A stretch of DNA of 64,000 nt from Haloplanus salinus. Lineage in GTDB: Archaea; Halobacteriota; Halobacteria; Halobacteriales; Haloferacaceae. Shown here in pieces: positions 27,681-36,873 of the stretch; position 1 is the first letter of the stretch, and the number at the start of each line of letters is the position of its first letter. A program made the position numbers and the translations under genes. Below the pieces are notes generated by a model. That model saw only the letters and a list, made by a program, of their open reading frames with translations. It was not told the DNA's origin and did no database searches. Location of the stretch: NCBI RefSeq assembly GCF_003336245.1, contig NZ_QPHM01000001.1:2856113-2920112 (forward strand), read 5' to 3'.

Positions 27681-27820
27681 CTTGCTTGCTCGCAGCGTCA
27701 CTATGCCATGCCCTACACTACCGTACGAAGAGATCGCACCGATGATCCGCTAGTCGTTATCTACTATTCGGAGAGTCTTGAGACAAGTGCTTAGTCGGAC
27801 GACCCTTCCGGACGGATGTA

Positions 27821-28159
27821 ATGTCCGAAGAAAGCAGCTCTGAATTGGATGACTCCGATGAAGCAATTCTTAACGCGCTCTTACGAGCACGAAAAGAGAT
27901 TGAGACAGCACGAGAACTCAGTTACAGCGACTTCCCTGTACGATATCCGCGGGAGATGTATGCGTTGCTCGCTGTTGATGAGTATCTTGAAACTGTGATT
28001 CAATCGGTTGTATTGGAGTCTCCCCCGTTAAGTCCCGCACAAACACCAGAAGAAAATGTTCGTCGTAAACAGTTTGAGCACCTCATTCAGTTCGCAAGGT
28101 CCCATCAGTGGACTGGTACGGTGGACAGCCGTCGTAATCCTCCCGGGTGGGATCGATAG
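27821..28159 (+). CDS. Hypothetical helical protein
   Basis: The 112-residue product is acidic at its N-terminus and then helical (EAILNALLRARKEIETARELS, MYALLAVDEYLETVIQSVV). It has no cysteine cluster or membrane segment. I do not recognise a family. It is the first gene after the palindrome-rich stretch and could be expressed from it. Confidence 0.5.
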   Translation: MSEESSSELDDSDEAILNALLRARKEIETARELSYSDFPVRYPREMYALLAVDEYLETVIQSVVLESPPLSPAQTPEENVRRKQFEHLIQFARSHQWTGTVDSRRNPPGWDR

Positions 28160-28234
28160 AAGTCCTTAACAGGAAGTGTATGATTCGGAATTGGACTCTG
28201 ATATCAAACAGTCGCACAACCAACGTGTAGCAAC

Positions 28235-28684
28235 CTATTCTTCGAAGATCATCGATACCGCTTTTTTGATGGGGCTAGCGTCGACGTTCTCCGGTATCAA
28301 GACGATTAGTCCTGAATTGCGGCCAAAATTCTTCGGTACCATCTTTCGTCCCTTGTCGAGACCAATTGACCGGGCAGGTCCTGTTATCGTTATTTGCATA
28401 CCTTCATCTCCCGAGCTGCGTACCTTCGTAGCAACTGACGCTCCCAATCCGTCCCGGCCCGAAGCGGAGAGAACCGACATAAGCTCCAATAACAGGCCAT
28501 CATCGACCTGTTGTGAAGCCAGTACGAGTACACTGCCAACGCCGACTACTTTCACGTCCGTTCCGACGCTGTAGCCTGCCTTGCGGTAAACTTGCGTATT
28601 CTGGAACGCCAATCCTGCGTCTTTCTCTGGATGACCACTGTTGATGTGTAGCCGCTTGATTCTGTTTGGAGGGCTGAATGCCAT
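28235..28684 (-). CDS. Hypothetical protein with alternating strands
   Basis: This 149-residue protein has a series of beta-like segments (TDVKVVGVGSVLVLAS, MQITITGPAR, SGLIVLIPENVD). It has a small-residue-rich centre (SASGRDGLGASVATKV). The composition is less acidic than most neighbours. No family or catalytic motif is recognised. The opposite-strand frame at 28176-28574 is its shadow. Confidence 0.5.
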   Translation of the reverse strand: MAFSPPNRIKRLHINSGHPEKDAGLAFQNTQVYRKAGYSVGTDVKVVGVGSVLVLASQQVDDGLLLELMSVLSASGRDGLGASVATKVRSSGDEGMQITITGPARSIGLDKGRKMVPKNFGRNSGLIVLIPENVDASPIKKAVSMIFEE

Positions 28685-28777
28685 CTCTTAAAGAGAGATT
28701 GTTAGCGAATTTATACATAGTGCAAGACCAACTGGACCGATCTCACTCGCGCTGGTCAATCCTTCTTACTCGATGGT

Positions 28778-29344
28778 TCACTTAACCTCGAAATTCTTCG
28801 CTCGTTGTTTGAGAGCTGATAGACGATCGTTCGGATCGATTGAAGATAGCGATCCCCCTTCACTCTCTATAGCGGCTTCCAGACGAGCTGTAGACCATTG
28901 CAGCATACTGATGTTCCTGTACACTCTCTCAGAAATGTACGTCTGTAACTGTTCGATTTGTTGCTCTTGGGCGTCAAGTCGTTCTAAGAGCTCATCCATC
29001 TGCGTTGCTAACTCCTCTACGTCACGTGTTTCCCCTTCCGGTTGGTAGTGTCCTCCCTGAAGCAGACCTTTGGTTTCAATCTCCTCATACGCAAGGTCCG
29101 TGAGAATAGCAATCTTTTGCGCAGACTCATTCGGCCCTGTAACATTTCCCTCATCATATTCAATCTTGATCAGATTTTTGTCTTCCAGTGATTGGTACCG
29201 ATACTTAACGTCTGAACGACTTAGACCGGATCTTCGTCGTATCTCGCTCGTCCGCGCTCGTCCCTCTCCATCGTAGACCGCTTGGAGGAATCTCCTCGAT
29301 TTTTTTCTGGATTCTTCGGAACGACCGATGACTACCATGTCCAT
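28778..29344 (-). CDS. Winged-helix DNA-binding protein with coiled-coil tail
   Basis: The first 85 residues form a winged helix (FLQAVYDGEGRARTSEI, then SGLSRSDVKYRYQSLEDKNL, then IKIEYDEGN). From about residue 105 a coiled coil follows (LATQMDELLERLDAQEQQIEQL), which should mediate oligomerisation. Total length is 188 residues. This layout is common in regulators carried by haloarchaeal plasmids and proviruses. An alternative start two codons downstream is possible. It stands alone, so its target is unknown. Confidence 0.7.
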   Translation of the reverse strand: MDMVVIGRSEESRKKSRRFLQAVYDGEGRARTSEIRRRSGLSRSDVKYRYQSLEDKNLIKIEYDEGNVTGPNESAQKIAILTDLAYEEIETKGLLQGGHYQPEGETRDVEELATQMDELLERLDAQEQQIEQLQTYISERVYRNISMLQWSTARLEAAIESEGGSLSSIDPNDRLSALKQRAKNFEVK

Positions 29345-29966
29345 GATAACGTAACTGGACTGCTTTGGTGTACCCGTGATCCAACCGGGGTAAACACCGT
29401 GGTGAACCCTGCGTTATGAATGGTGTATCCGATGGGTTGACACGGGACAATTCGTTTTCCGACTACTCTCTACGGGAGTACCGATCGGAAGATAGTATCA
29501 CAGAGTGTGCTCAGAGTTTATTCTCTTACCCCAGTCTGCTCTTGTGCCTGTACTCAATTGCCCTACTTGCCCCGATGATACTATCTCATATCTCTACTTC
29601 TTATCAACTACCAAGCTTACAGATATTCTACTAATTGGTCTGGGGACCGTTTGTTGGGCTCACGGCCAGCCCGCCTGCTACAAAAACAATATTGCCTCAC
29701 AAAACCGGATTGAGTTCGAGAGAATGTAGTTGTGATGGCTAGCTAATTCATTAGCTCGTAGATTTGACGTATGTACTCTACTGCTGTTGAAGTGTCTATC
29801 TTAGCTTCTCGAATACCACAGTGAACACAGCGGTGTCGGGTACAATCACCTACGAGAAACTCGATCTCGGCTTACTCTCGTTGTATGTGGTTACGACTGA
29901 GGTTGGTTAAGGTTGAAGAAGGGGGGCGAACGTCGATTCTGAAGGAGCTGGAATGGCTCTCAGGAA
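29345..29966. other. Gene-free stretch with a small gene remnant
   Basis: No intact gene is seen. On the minus strand, 29743-29868 reads as the C-terminal end of a small zinc-finger-like protein (HRCVHCGIREAKIDTSTAVE) closed by TAG. An in-frame stop lies just upstream and there is no start codon, so it appears to be a remnant. The rest is AT-rich and featureless. Confidence 0.4.
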
Positions 29967-30320
29967 TTATCCGACTACGTGGCTGCGGAAACGCTCCATA
30001 CCTTCGTTGTGAGTGATGGGGGTCGCCTCATCAACGAGATTCCATCCCTTTTTCGAGTACAGGAACCAAGTTCCGTAAGATGATGGCGCGTACTCATCGA
30101 ATTCGATGATACACTGCTTCTCTTCGCCCTCAAACACGACAGATTCGGTTTCTCCGTACTTCGCCGTCAACTCCTCGAAGTCTTGAAGCGGGGTACCGAA
30201 TGCGCTGATTGTGACGATGCCGGAAGTAGACCAATCATCAGAGATGGTCACTGCCACCGCTCCATCTTCGACTAGGCTGCTCAACAGCGATTCCAATTCT
30301 ATGCTGATAGTATCTTTCAT
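29967..30320 (-). CDS. Hypothetical acidic protein
   Basis: A 117-residue protein with alternating strands and helices: ISIELESLLSSLVEDGAV, GIVTISAFGTPLQDFEEL, KQCIIEFDEYAPSSYGTWFL. It has no recognisable catalytic residues or domain. A fold with two alpha/beta repeats is possible, as in small immunity-type proteins, but this is only a visual impression. Confidence 0.45.
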   Translation of the reverse strand: MKDTISIELESLLSSLVEDGAVAVTISDDWSTSGIVTISAFGTPLQDFEELTAKYGETESVVFEGEEKQCIIEFDEYAPSSYGTWFLYSKKGWNLVDEATPITHNEGMERFRSHVVG

Positions 30321-30480
30321 AGGATACAGCCATACAGAATTTGCGTCCGGCTATATACTATCGTATTGAAATTGATATTTATATTCTAGTTTGAAAGGTA
30401 GCGCAGTCTGTCGATTTTCTAATTTATACTGTATTGTGTGACCACCAAGACACATATAGAATGGTACTATCTAGAGTAAC

Positions 30481-31158
30481 TCAACCGTCGTTAACAGTGC
30501 TTACCCCGTCAGGCTCTGAAATACGAAGTAAGTCCGACACACCGAACACTTCCTCGATAATACCATACACTAGGTTAACATGCTCTCTCTCAGTAAGGTC
30601 AGAATCCACAGCTACAAGGGTGGATATCGAATGCTGGCGAGAGATCTCGACCGCATCTACAAGAATCTCACAATCATGGCCAATATCCAAATCATTCCGG
30701 AGCCGGCGTAGTAACCGATCGTTGCTCTGCTCTGAGAAACACTGATCAATCAATTCGTCTGGCAATTGAACTTGGTACAGTTCAATGTCCTGAAGACAGC
30801 GACGCAGAGTCGACAACTGCTCTCGCTTCTCCATGTCGTACCAACTCATCTGAATATCGTTCCGGAAATGCCGCCGGTCATTAGAACTGACGTGGATATC
30901 TCGCTCACGAGGGTCGTATTCAAAAATCTCACTGTCAGTATCACGAAGGAAAGAAACCACGTCATCGTAGAGGTCGTATCGACGTTCGCAAAGTGCATCA
31001 AACTCCCCGTTGGCCTTCCCACCAATTACCGTATAGAACGACTCGCTATCGATGAGATGCTGGCATCCCCGATCCTCTTCAATATCTCCCGGAAGCTGGG
31101 AATAAACGTAGTTCACCACCACTGAGGTGTCCAGATTGAGCTGGGAAGTTCCGCTCAT
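30481..31158 (-). CDS. PIN-like nuclease
   Basis: The protein opens with an Asp-bearing strand (LNLDTSVVVNYVY, Asp10) as in PIN-domain RNases. It ends with a conserved-looking acidic pair (HDCEILVDAVEI, Asp162/Glu164) and a final strand (TLVAVDSDLTE, Asp185/Asp187). At 225 residues it is longer than a VapC toxin, with a helical insert between. It overlaps the upstream gene by 4 bases (ATGA), so the two are co-translated. Toxin or RNA-cleaving defence effector is a reasonable inference; the fold call rests on motif order. Confidence 0.6.
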   Translation of the reverse strand: MSGTSQLNLDTSVVVNYVYSQLPGDIEEDRGCQHLIDSESFYTVIGGKANGEFDALCERRYDLYDDVVSFLRDTDSEIFEYDPRERDIHVSSNDRRHFRNDIQMSWYDMEKREQLSTLRRCLQDIELYQVQLPDELIDQCFSEQSNDRLLRRLRNDLDIGHDCEILVDAVEISRQHSISTLVAVDSDLTEREHVNLVYGIIEEVFGVSDLLRISEPDGVSTVNDG

Positions 31159-32177
31159 TCAGTCCCCTCTAGAACTTCCCGTGCCATCTCGTGTAGATGC
31201 GCCATCTGCTCTTCGTCTACCCGCTGAGAGTGATACCCAGCTCGTGGATAGAGATCCACACCAGCACATCGCTCACCCAACCGAGAACGCCTCGACAGTA
31301 GTTCTTCATGGAAATTCGTAAAACGGTCTACATGCTCCTCAACAAGGTGGTGCCGATTCGGGCCCTCCGCAGTTTGTGTAGAAATGAACAGCGCCGGGTA
31401 ACGCCAGATACAATAGTAAAAGTACGGCGCGAGATCCTGTAACACAACGTTTTGATCGTTCGATATTGATTCGAGGGTAGTGAGCTGAGCAAACACTTGT
31501 TCCATCACATCTGTTCCTCGAGTGACTAAATCGACTATCTCAGACAACTCACCGATCTGCGAGAGTTCAAGATGTAGGTCGGAGATAAGCAGTCGGAATT
31601 CTTTCTCATCCGACTCAGAGAGCACCCCCTCTTGAGACCCACCACCAAAGTCTGAAAGCGAATGGTTCGTTGTTTCCTGTTCAATTGTTCTATCAAGGGT
31701 CTCGAGATACTCTCGAATATCCGTCGATACGAGATACAAATCAGTGTACTCGTCGGGAGCACATTCTCGGTAAAAGTCGCGGAGGAAATCGAACTTCCCC
31801 GTATACCAGACTTCTCGTAAGTCGTAATTGTCAAAGAAAACTTCGGACGCGAAGTAGTCTCGGTACTGTCGAACGCGATCGCCTTCGCCCTCATCGCGGT
31901 GAATTCCCGCTGTGTTGGAGGTCATTCGTCCGGGCGCGTTATCAGGCTCACCTGCCACCTTGGTGTAGGCACCAGCAAGGTACCAGCTGTAGGTGACCGG
32001 AATGTCGAACTCCTTGATTGCAAAGTAGCAGAGTTTCTCTTGCTCTGTTCGCGTGATATTCCGACCGGGATCGTCAAAAACATCCTCTACGGCAAGTTCA
32101 ACACCACGTAGAAGGGCGTCTGCATAGGGTTCCTCCTCACCATATGGGTTGTTTGATCTCGGTGTGGAGGGAGCCAT
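31155..32177 (-). CDS. Partner of the PIN-like protein, weakly Panacea-like N-terminus
   Basis: With the ATG at 32177 the product has 340 residues; upstream in-frame residues look non-coding. Residues about 25-60 (TRTEQEKLCYFAIKEFDIPV followed by a TYSWYLAG stretch) recall the start of Panacea/SocA-type antitoxins (DUF4065), though the match is weak. The rest is helical and acidic with an aromatic-rich stretch (APYFYYCIWRYPALF). Coupling through an ATGA overlap to a PIN-like gene resembles toxin-antitoxin organisation with the antitoxin first. Confidence 0.5.
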   Translation of the reverse strand: MAPSTPRSNNPYGEEEPYADALLRGVELAVEDVFDDPGRNITRTEQEKLCYFAIKEFDIPVTYSWYLAGAYTKVAGEPDNAPGRMTSNTAGIHRDEGEGDRVRQYRDYFASEVFFDNYDLREVWYTGKFDFLRDFYRECAPDEYTDLYLVSTDIREYLETLDRTIEQETTNHSLSDFGGGSQEGVLSESDEKEFRLLISDLHLELSQIGELSEIVDLVTRGTDVMEQVFAQLTTLESISNDQNVVLQDLAPYFYYCIWRYPALFISTQTAEGPNRHHLVEEHVDRFTNFHEELLSRRSRLGERCAGVDLYPRAGYHSQRVDEEQMAHLHEMAREVLEGTE

Positions 32178-32355
32178 AATCTGGTATTCACGTGATAGAG
32201 TGGATATCTCTTGTGATACTGACTTGCGAGTTCGATACCTGCGGATGAGTGCTAGTTCTATTATGGTATTCAACGGGGATAGTGAAAGATGGTGGCCTCG
32301 GGCTGAAAGTAAAGTTCAACCAGTATATCGCGGCAGGTCTCTTTTAACAGCAATA

Positions 32356-33015
32356 TTAACCCTTCAGTAGCGGGAGTAACTCAGATCGCACCCTCGCCCA
32401 GTTCTCATCGCTTACGCGGGTAGAGGGGTGTATGATACCTGTGAAAATCGGGTCTTTATTTTTGGAGACACAGAGTAGACGAGCGTTTGTACGACGTACC
32501 TTACATTCATCATCAAAACCGAGGTGGGATCTTAATAAATCCCAAGTCGCCATCCCCTCCACAAGTACGGATTTCGGATTGAGTCTCTCAACCATCTCTT
32601 CAACCTTGTCCAACGAAAATTCCTCCATATCTCGTCTCTTACTCCCCGGAATACCCTTCCAGCGATCAATATCTTTTGCGCGGAAGAATATGGCGTTAGA
32701 CTTGACACTCTCAGCTAAGAGTTCGTTATGATCCTTGAGCACTTTTCGCCGCATTCGCCGAGCGATAGTATAGTCACTCGTAAGATATTCGTGGCGCTCA
32801 GGCGGGCTGAAATCCCCATTTGAAAGACGGTCAAGATGATCTCGTTCGAAGTCCTCAGGATCCCCTCCCGGTTGATAGCCGAGAATCAATAATTCTGGCT
32901 TAGCGAAGACGGGACCGTAGAAGACTCGAAATCCTCCTTTCCAGTCTTGATGATTCTGTTTCCAGTAGTTGAATACATCCTCTTCTAGTGACTCTGCCCA
33001 CTTCTCAACGGACAT
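32356..33015 (-). CDS. Uracil-DNA glycosylase-superfamily-like protein
   Basis: The 219-residue protein shows the outline of the UDG fold: a first strand with a Gly/Pro loop (PELLILGYQPGGDPEDF), a middle strand with Asn (SNAIFFRAKD), a strand-helix unit (NPKSVLVEGMATWDLL) and a late GIIHPSTR resembling the HPS motif of UDG active sites. Several UDG-fold families in mobile regions have no proven glycosylase activity. It might excise a base from DNA or RNA, or only bind it. It is monocistronic with an AT-rich upstream region. Confidence 0.6.
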   Translation of the reverse strand: MSVEKWAESLEEDVFNYWKQNHQDWKGGFRVFYGPVFAKPELLILGYQPGGDPEDFERDHLDRLSNGDFSPPERHEYLTSDYTIARRMRRKVLKDHNELLAESVKSNAIFFRAKDIDRWKGIPGSKRRDMEEFSLDKVEEMVERLNPKSVLVEGMATWDLLRSHLGFDDECKVRRTNARLLCVSKNKDPIFTGIIHPSTRVSDENWARVRSELLPLLKG

Positions 33016-33216
33016 ATAATAAACAACTACGATAGCAGTATATAATTAATTGAAATATACTGAACCTATTATAAAAGGCCCATACTAATTGTCTTTGCTT
33101 GAGATCGCCTAGTATTTGGAATTTGATTTAGACGGATCGCAGGAGTAAGCGCCTACCGGTTCCCCATCTGCGAATCTCAAGTCTGTGAGAGAGAAAACAG
33201 AGGCTCTGTTAAACTC

Positions 33217-33441
33217 CTATTCTTCAGTCATATTATCGGCTGAAACAGACGCTCGATAAGAGTTGCGTATTGACTGTAGAAAGTTCTGCCAGTTCGATAG
33301 GGAATTCCGATAACCATGCGAGATACACAGCGCGAATGTGGTACGAACTGAGGCTGATCTACGTGAGAGATCGGCCAGTACAAACGCGGCACTTACCATC
33401 GTGATTTGTAGTTCGACATCTTGGCTCTGGGTTTCTGCCAT
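33217..33441 (-). CDS. Small hypothetical protein
   Basis: A 74-residue frame with an acidic N-terminus and a Ser/Arg-rich helical middle (FVLADLSRRSASVRTTF). It has no domain or metal site. The frame on the opposite strand (33338-33520) is less convincing. It might be a fragment or regulator of the neighbouring DUF2971 gene, which diverges from it. Confidence 0.35.
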   Translation of the reverse strand: MAETQSQDVELQITMVSAAFVLADLSRRSASVRTTFALCISHGYRNSLSNWQNFLQSIRNSYRASVSADNMTEE

Positions 33442-33989
33442 GGGTTACGTTGACTCCTCACCGTTGCTGGATACACCACCGCAAAAGGTTAGGAGCTATG
33501 CGAAGTTGGGAGTATCGTGACCATTATCTACAGATTTCGCCCAATGGAATATTTGATTGACAACGACCCGGATAACGACTACCGCGAGCTTGAGAAGCAA
33601 GAGATGGCACTTTCCTCACCACGATACTTTAACGACCCACTTGAGGGATATCAAGATGTGTTTTGGGAAGGAGACGAAGTCCTGTGGGAGAACCTGCTCC
33701 GACATTATCTGTTGAATCTACATCAGGCCGTCATAACGTGTGCGCTTTCTGATGACAAGGAAACTCTCGATAAATATGCCATAGAACCCAAGCTCACCCG
33801 TGGCGATCTCTCCACAGATGAGCTTCGCCAACAATTCGATACCATCTGTCGATCGTTTTTCGAAGGGAAAGGATTCGAAAGAGTTGCTTCAAGTCTAGCT
33901 TCCCTGCCAGAGCCACTGAAGAGAAACAATCTCAAACAGATCTTGTCGGTCATCCACCGTTCGGCGCTCGAGTCCGTATTAGAGACAAT

Positions 33990-34924
33990 TGCTCTGTTGA
34001 ATCCGCAGAAGGCGGCGGTATAGCGTCGCTCTGAAGGTAGTAGCGAAGCGGAAGAGTCGAATGTGACTACCCTACTCTTCCGCTTCGTTAAGCAAGCCGC
34101 GTCGCTGGCTCAAAAGCGCTGTGCCGCCAGTCAAACGGCGGTGAGTGATCCGACTGGCAACGGATTTCCCGGCTGGAAGCATGTGACGCTCCACTTTTTG
34201 CGGGTTCACATGGACGCGACGTACCGCGAGATCGTGGATTGGGCGAGTGAAATGGATCGCGTTCGTGGGCTGTTACAGCTCGCTCGAACGGCATTTCCCG
34301 CACCCTCAACGCTGTACCGGTCATTTGAGAGGGTGCCCATGTCTGTGTGGCGCGGCTTCCTTCGTGAGTCCGCGACCATCTGCGATCCGGGCTCGCACGG
34401 TGCCATCGATGCCACGTTCTTCGACCGCGAAACGGCATCGAGACACTACCAACACCGCTCGGATCGCCACATACGTACGCTCAAAACGACGGCACTCGTC
34501 GATACGGACTCGTGTGCCATCCTCGATATTCACTGCTCGGCACACTGGCCTCACGACACGCAAACTGGCCGGCGAGTCGCCCTTCGTAACACCGAGAAAA
34601 TCGAGAGTCTCGCCGGCGACAAAGGCTATGACGACCAATCGCTCCGGGACGCCCTCTGGTCAGAGGGCGTCCGGCCCTTGCTGCGTCACCGGCTGTTTGC
34701 TGCGTACGATCACGCCCACAACGCACGGTTGGACAGCGAATTATACGGCCAGCGCTGGATGGCCGAGACCGCCTTTTCGGCCATCAAGCGTCGGTTCGGC
34801 CCCGCTGTCCACCCTCGCGCGTGGTACCGCGAGTTCCGCGAACTCGTGTTGACCGCCGCAGTCTACAACCTCGAACAAGCACTCAAACAGTGACCCCGAC
34901 GCCATCATCGGATTCAACAGAGCA
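33990..34924 (+). mobile_element. IS5-family (ISH1-like) insertion sequence
   Basis: This 935-bp element has perfect 16-bp terminal inverted repeats (TGCTCTGTTGAATCCG on the left, its complement on the right). It is flanked by an 8-bp target-site duplication, GAGACAAT, at 33982-33989 and 34925-34932. It encodes one transposase. Intact ends, intact duplication and an undecayed host gene suggest a recent insertion. Confidence 0.93.
34063..34893 (+). CDS. IS5-family transposase
   Basis: The 276-residue DDE transposase has the first catalytic Asp in GAIDATFFDRE, a second in LAGDKGYDDQ, and the Glu in the C-terminal WMAETAFSAIKRRFG (the Y/R-x-E region of IS5). Length and motif spacing fit the ISH1-like group of haloarchaea. 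It is complete and should be active. It fills nearly the whole IS between its inverted repeats. Confidence 0.93.
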   Translation: MTTLLFRFVKQAASLAQKRCAASQTAVSDPTGNGFPGWKHVTLHFLRVHMDATYREIVDWASEMDRVRGLLQLARTAFPAPSTLYRSFERVPMSVWRGFLRESATICDPGSHGAIDATFFDRETASRHYQHRSDRHIRTLKTTALVDTDSCAILDIHCSAHWPHDTQTGRRVALRNTEKIESLAGDKGYDDQSLRDALWSEGVRPLLRHRLFAAYDHAHNARLDSELYGQRWMAETAFSAIKRRFGPAVHPRAWYREFRELVLTAAVYNLEQALKQ

Positions 34925-35887
34925 GAGACAATGAGATCATCAGGAGTGATTCCAGAAGGGTGGCCTGAGGTTACGAATTCAGGTGGCTCTGAAACCGTGG
35001 AGGGACTGTTAGATGCTATTTCTGCCGCTATGGCTGATGAGAATGAAGAGCTGTTAGAATCAGTGGCATCGCTAGTTGGACCCTTAGAATCACACATATA
35101 CCTACAGCAGACGGCGCACACGGGGGTAGAGAAATTTGAATTACAACATAAGAAATATCACCTTCTGTTCCACTCATTTCCCGACCAGTATATCAGTGAA
35201 ATAACCAACTCACTCATTCACACGAATTGGCACACGTTGTGTTTCGCAAAGGAATGTGCAAGTCCTCCAATGTGGGCTACGTATGCAGACGAACATAGAG
35301 GTGCCGCGTTGATGTTCCGCGCAGACCGCCAAACTGACGGGTCATGGGGCAAGATGAATGTTAAGGAGAGCGCTGCTCCGACAGATTCGGAATCTAATTC
35401 GGGGGAGATTGCTGCACAATTGTATGCCGTTGACTATGAATCTCCACCGCCAGAAGTGGACTTCTTCCGGTTTCTAGGTACGCTCCCGCTCCCTAAACTT
35501 GAGTCAGCGTGGCATTCCACGTCGGATGGAAGGACTAGTCAGATGATCGGTGAAATCGTAGATGATCTAGATGCTTGGCGAGATAACCTTTGGAACCATT
35601 TCCGCAGTATGTCGACGAGAAAGCTGAACAAATGGGAACATGAACAAGAAATTCGTATGGTGCTTCCCGATCTGTTGGAATCAAAAGGGTCTCATCGTAA
35701 GGTCACATATGATATGTCCCAACTTGAAGGAATTGTATTTGGTCTTCGCACTTCACTTGAGGACCGTTTTGAGGTGATGAAGATCATCTCCGAAAACAAC
35801 CAAGATGGTGATTTTTCTCCTGTTGAGTTTTATGAGATGATTTATGACGGCAAGGACTTCAGAAAAGTGAAGCTAAATATGGCCTAG

Positions 35888-36174
35888 TGTTCCTCCGGTA
35901 TTACGTCTCTATGAGTGTGGAATCAAGGATCTACCGATAAGGATGAAAAGAAACAATATCCACTTGCGGGCTACAGCCTCTGTATCTCGCAGGGCGTTCC
36001 AGACAGAAATAGACCATTTCTAGTCTGTAAGTCCTCCATGTTGAGCGCAACCAAATCAAATGTTGTCAGCGACTGAGTTTTCCAACGGGCCATTGCGTGA
36101 GTACCACTTCCACTTCCACTTCCACCGCCCATCCATGGCTCACCCATTTTACACATCTGCCCATTTTCGATACC
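35888..36174. other. Junction region left of the polymerase cassette
   Basis: No gene is visible. The region contains CTCTGTATCTCGCA at 35978-35991, whose exact reverse complement lies at 39376-39389 on the other side of the polymerase cassette. A short run of three CACTTC units occurs near 36109-36126. The compositional switch from AT-rich to GC-rich happens here. Confidence 0.5.
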
Positions 36175-36873
36175 ATGCACACTCGTTCCCGACGACCGAC
36201 CGCCGATCTCCCGGAACTCGTACCCGGCGTCACACTCGTCGACGTCGACGACGATCTCGGTGTCACACCCGTTCAAGCGCTCCTGCTCGATCGAGTGCTC
36301 AGTAGAGATGGCCCGGCGTTCTGGGTCGACGGTGCTAACAGGGCGAACACCACACGGCTCCGCGAACTTGCACCGGCCGACCGTATTCTCGATCGTATCG
36401 AGGTGGCTCGTGGATTCACGGCACATCAGCACACGTCGCTCCTCGATCGACTAGCCGGACGACTGGACGAACAGTCGTTACCGTCGGTCATCGTTGCAAC
36501 TGGGCTCGACGGGATGTACCGGGCTGCCGATGTCAACCGCGAGCTCGCGAAGCAGATGTTCATACGTGCGATCGCGTCAGTTGCCCGTATCGCTCGCGTC
36601 CACGACGTACCGATCGTCGTAACTCGGTGTCACGACGACGACTTCTCCCGGCCGTTGCGCCGCGCTGCTGCGACGCACCTCCAGTGCCGAGCAACAGCCT
36701 TCGGCCCCCGCTTCGAGGACGCAGCGGGCGATACGGAAACGCTCGTCTACCACACTGACGACGGCTGGATGCAGACGACACTTGCGTACTGGCGAGAGGT
36801 CCTTGAACATCGCGCGCGAATGCACGAAGCGTCGACGGTCGAACGCGCAATAGCCTCGCCGAGGGTACAGTGA
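36175..36873 (+). CDS. RecA/RadA-like protein with degenerate ATPase site
   Basis: The product (232 aa from the ATG at 36175) resembles haloarchaeal RecA-like proteins encoded beside PolB. Visible are the FWVDGANRANTTRL segment, the ARGFTAHQHTSLLDRL segment matching the ARAFT-type helix of RadA, a Walker B-like strand (PSVIVATGLDG), and a C-terminal VHDVPIVVTRCHDDDF strand. A proper Walker A (GxxxxGK[ST]) is missing, so ATP hydrolysis is unlikely. A frame extending upstream to 36097 is low complexity. The stop overlaps the next gene's start. It may load or regulate the polymerase; that is inference. Confidence 0.75.
   Translation: MHTRSRRPTADLPELVPGVTLVDVDDDLGVTPVQALLLDRVLSRDGPAFWVDGANRANTTRLRELAPADRILDRIEVARGFTAHQHTSLLDRLAGRLDEQSLPSVIVATGLDGMYRAADVNRELAKQMFIRAIASVARIARVHDVPIVVTRCHDDDFSRPLRRAAATHLQCRATAFGPRFEDAAGDTETLVYHTDDGWMQTTLAYWREVLEHRARMHEASTVERAIASPRVQ

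Larger units (their letters stand above)
27259..27820. other. Gene-free region rich in palindromes
   Basis: There is no coding frame of note in 562 bases. The region holds two 18-base sequences that are exact reverse complements (27431-27448 and 27627-27644), a third imperfect copy (27654-27680), and a CCCCCCGGGG-type GC block near 27588-27598 next to AT-rich sequence. It could be a replication or partition site of the element, a regulatory RNA locus, or a recombination site. Confidence 0.5.
33517..35887 (+). pseudogene. DUF2971 gene split by an IS5-type insertion
   Basis: The N-terminal piece (33517-33989, GTG start; YRFRPMEYLID, LSSPRYFNDPLEG) and the C-terminal piece (34933-35887; LCFAKECASPPMWATYADEH, the DUF2971 core) belong to one gene. 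Removing the IS and one 8-bp target copy joins them in frame (VLET|MRSSGV) to give a 475-residue protein with no other defect. The function of DUF2971 is unknown; such genes are frequent in defence islands. In the present state the N-terminal piece runs into the IS and stops at 34023. An ATG at 34931 could restart the C-terminal piece. Confidence 0.88.

Noticed and set aside
26494-27820. A CRISPR locus next to the CARF-type regulator
   Set aside because: The palindromes at 27.4-27.7 kb are few, inverted and irregularly spaced, with no spacer pattern, and no cas gene is present.
35971-36432. Minus-strand frame of 153 codons
   Set aside because: It overlaps the RecA-like gene, contains a VEVEVEVV-type low-complexity run from a CACTTC repeat, and has no family resemblance.
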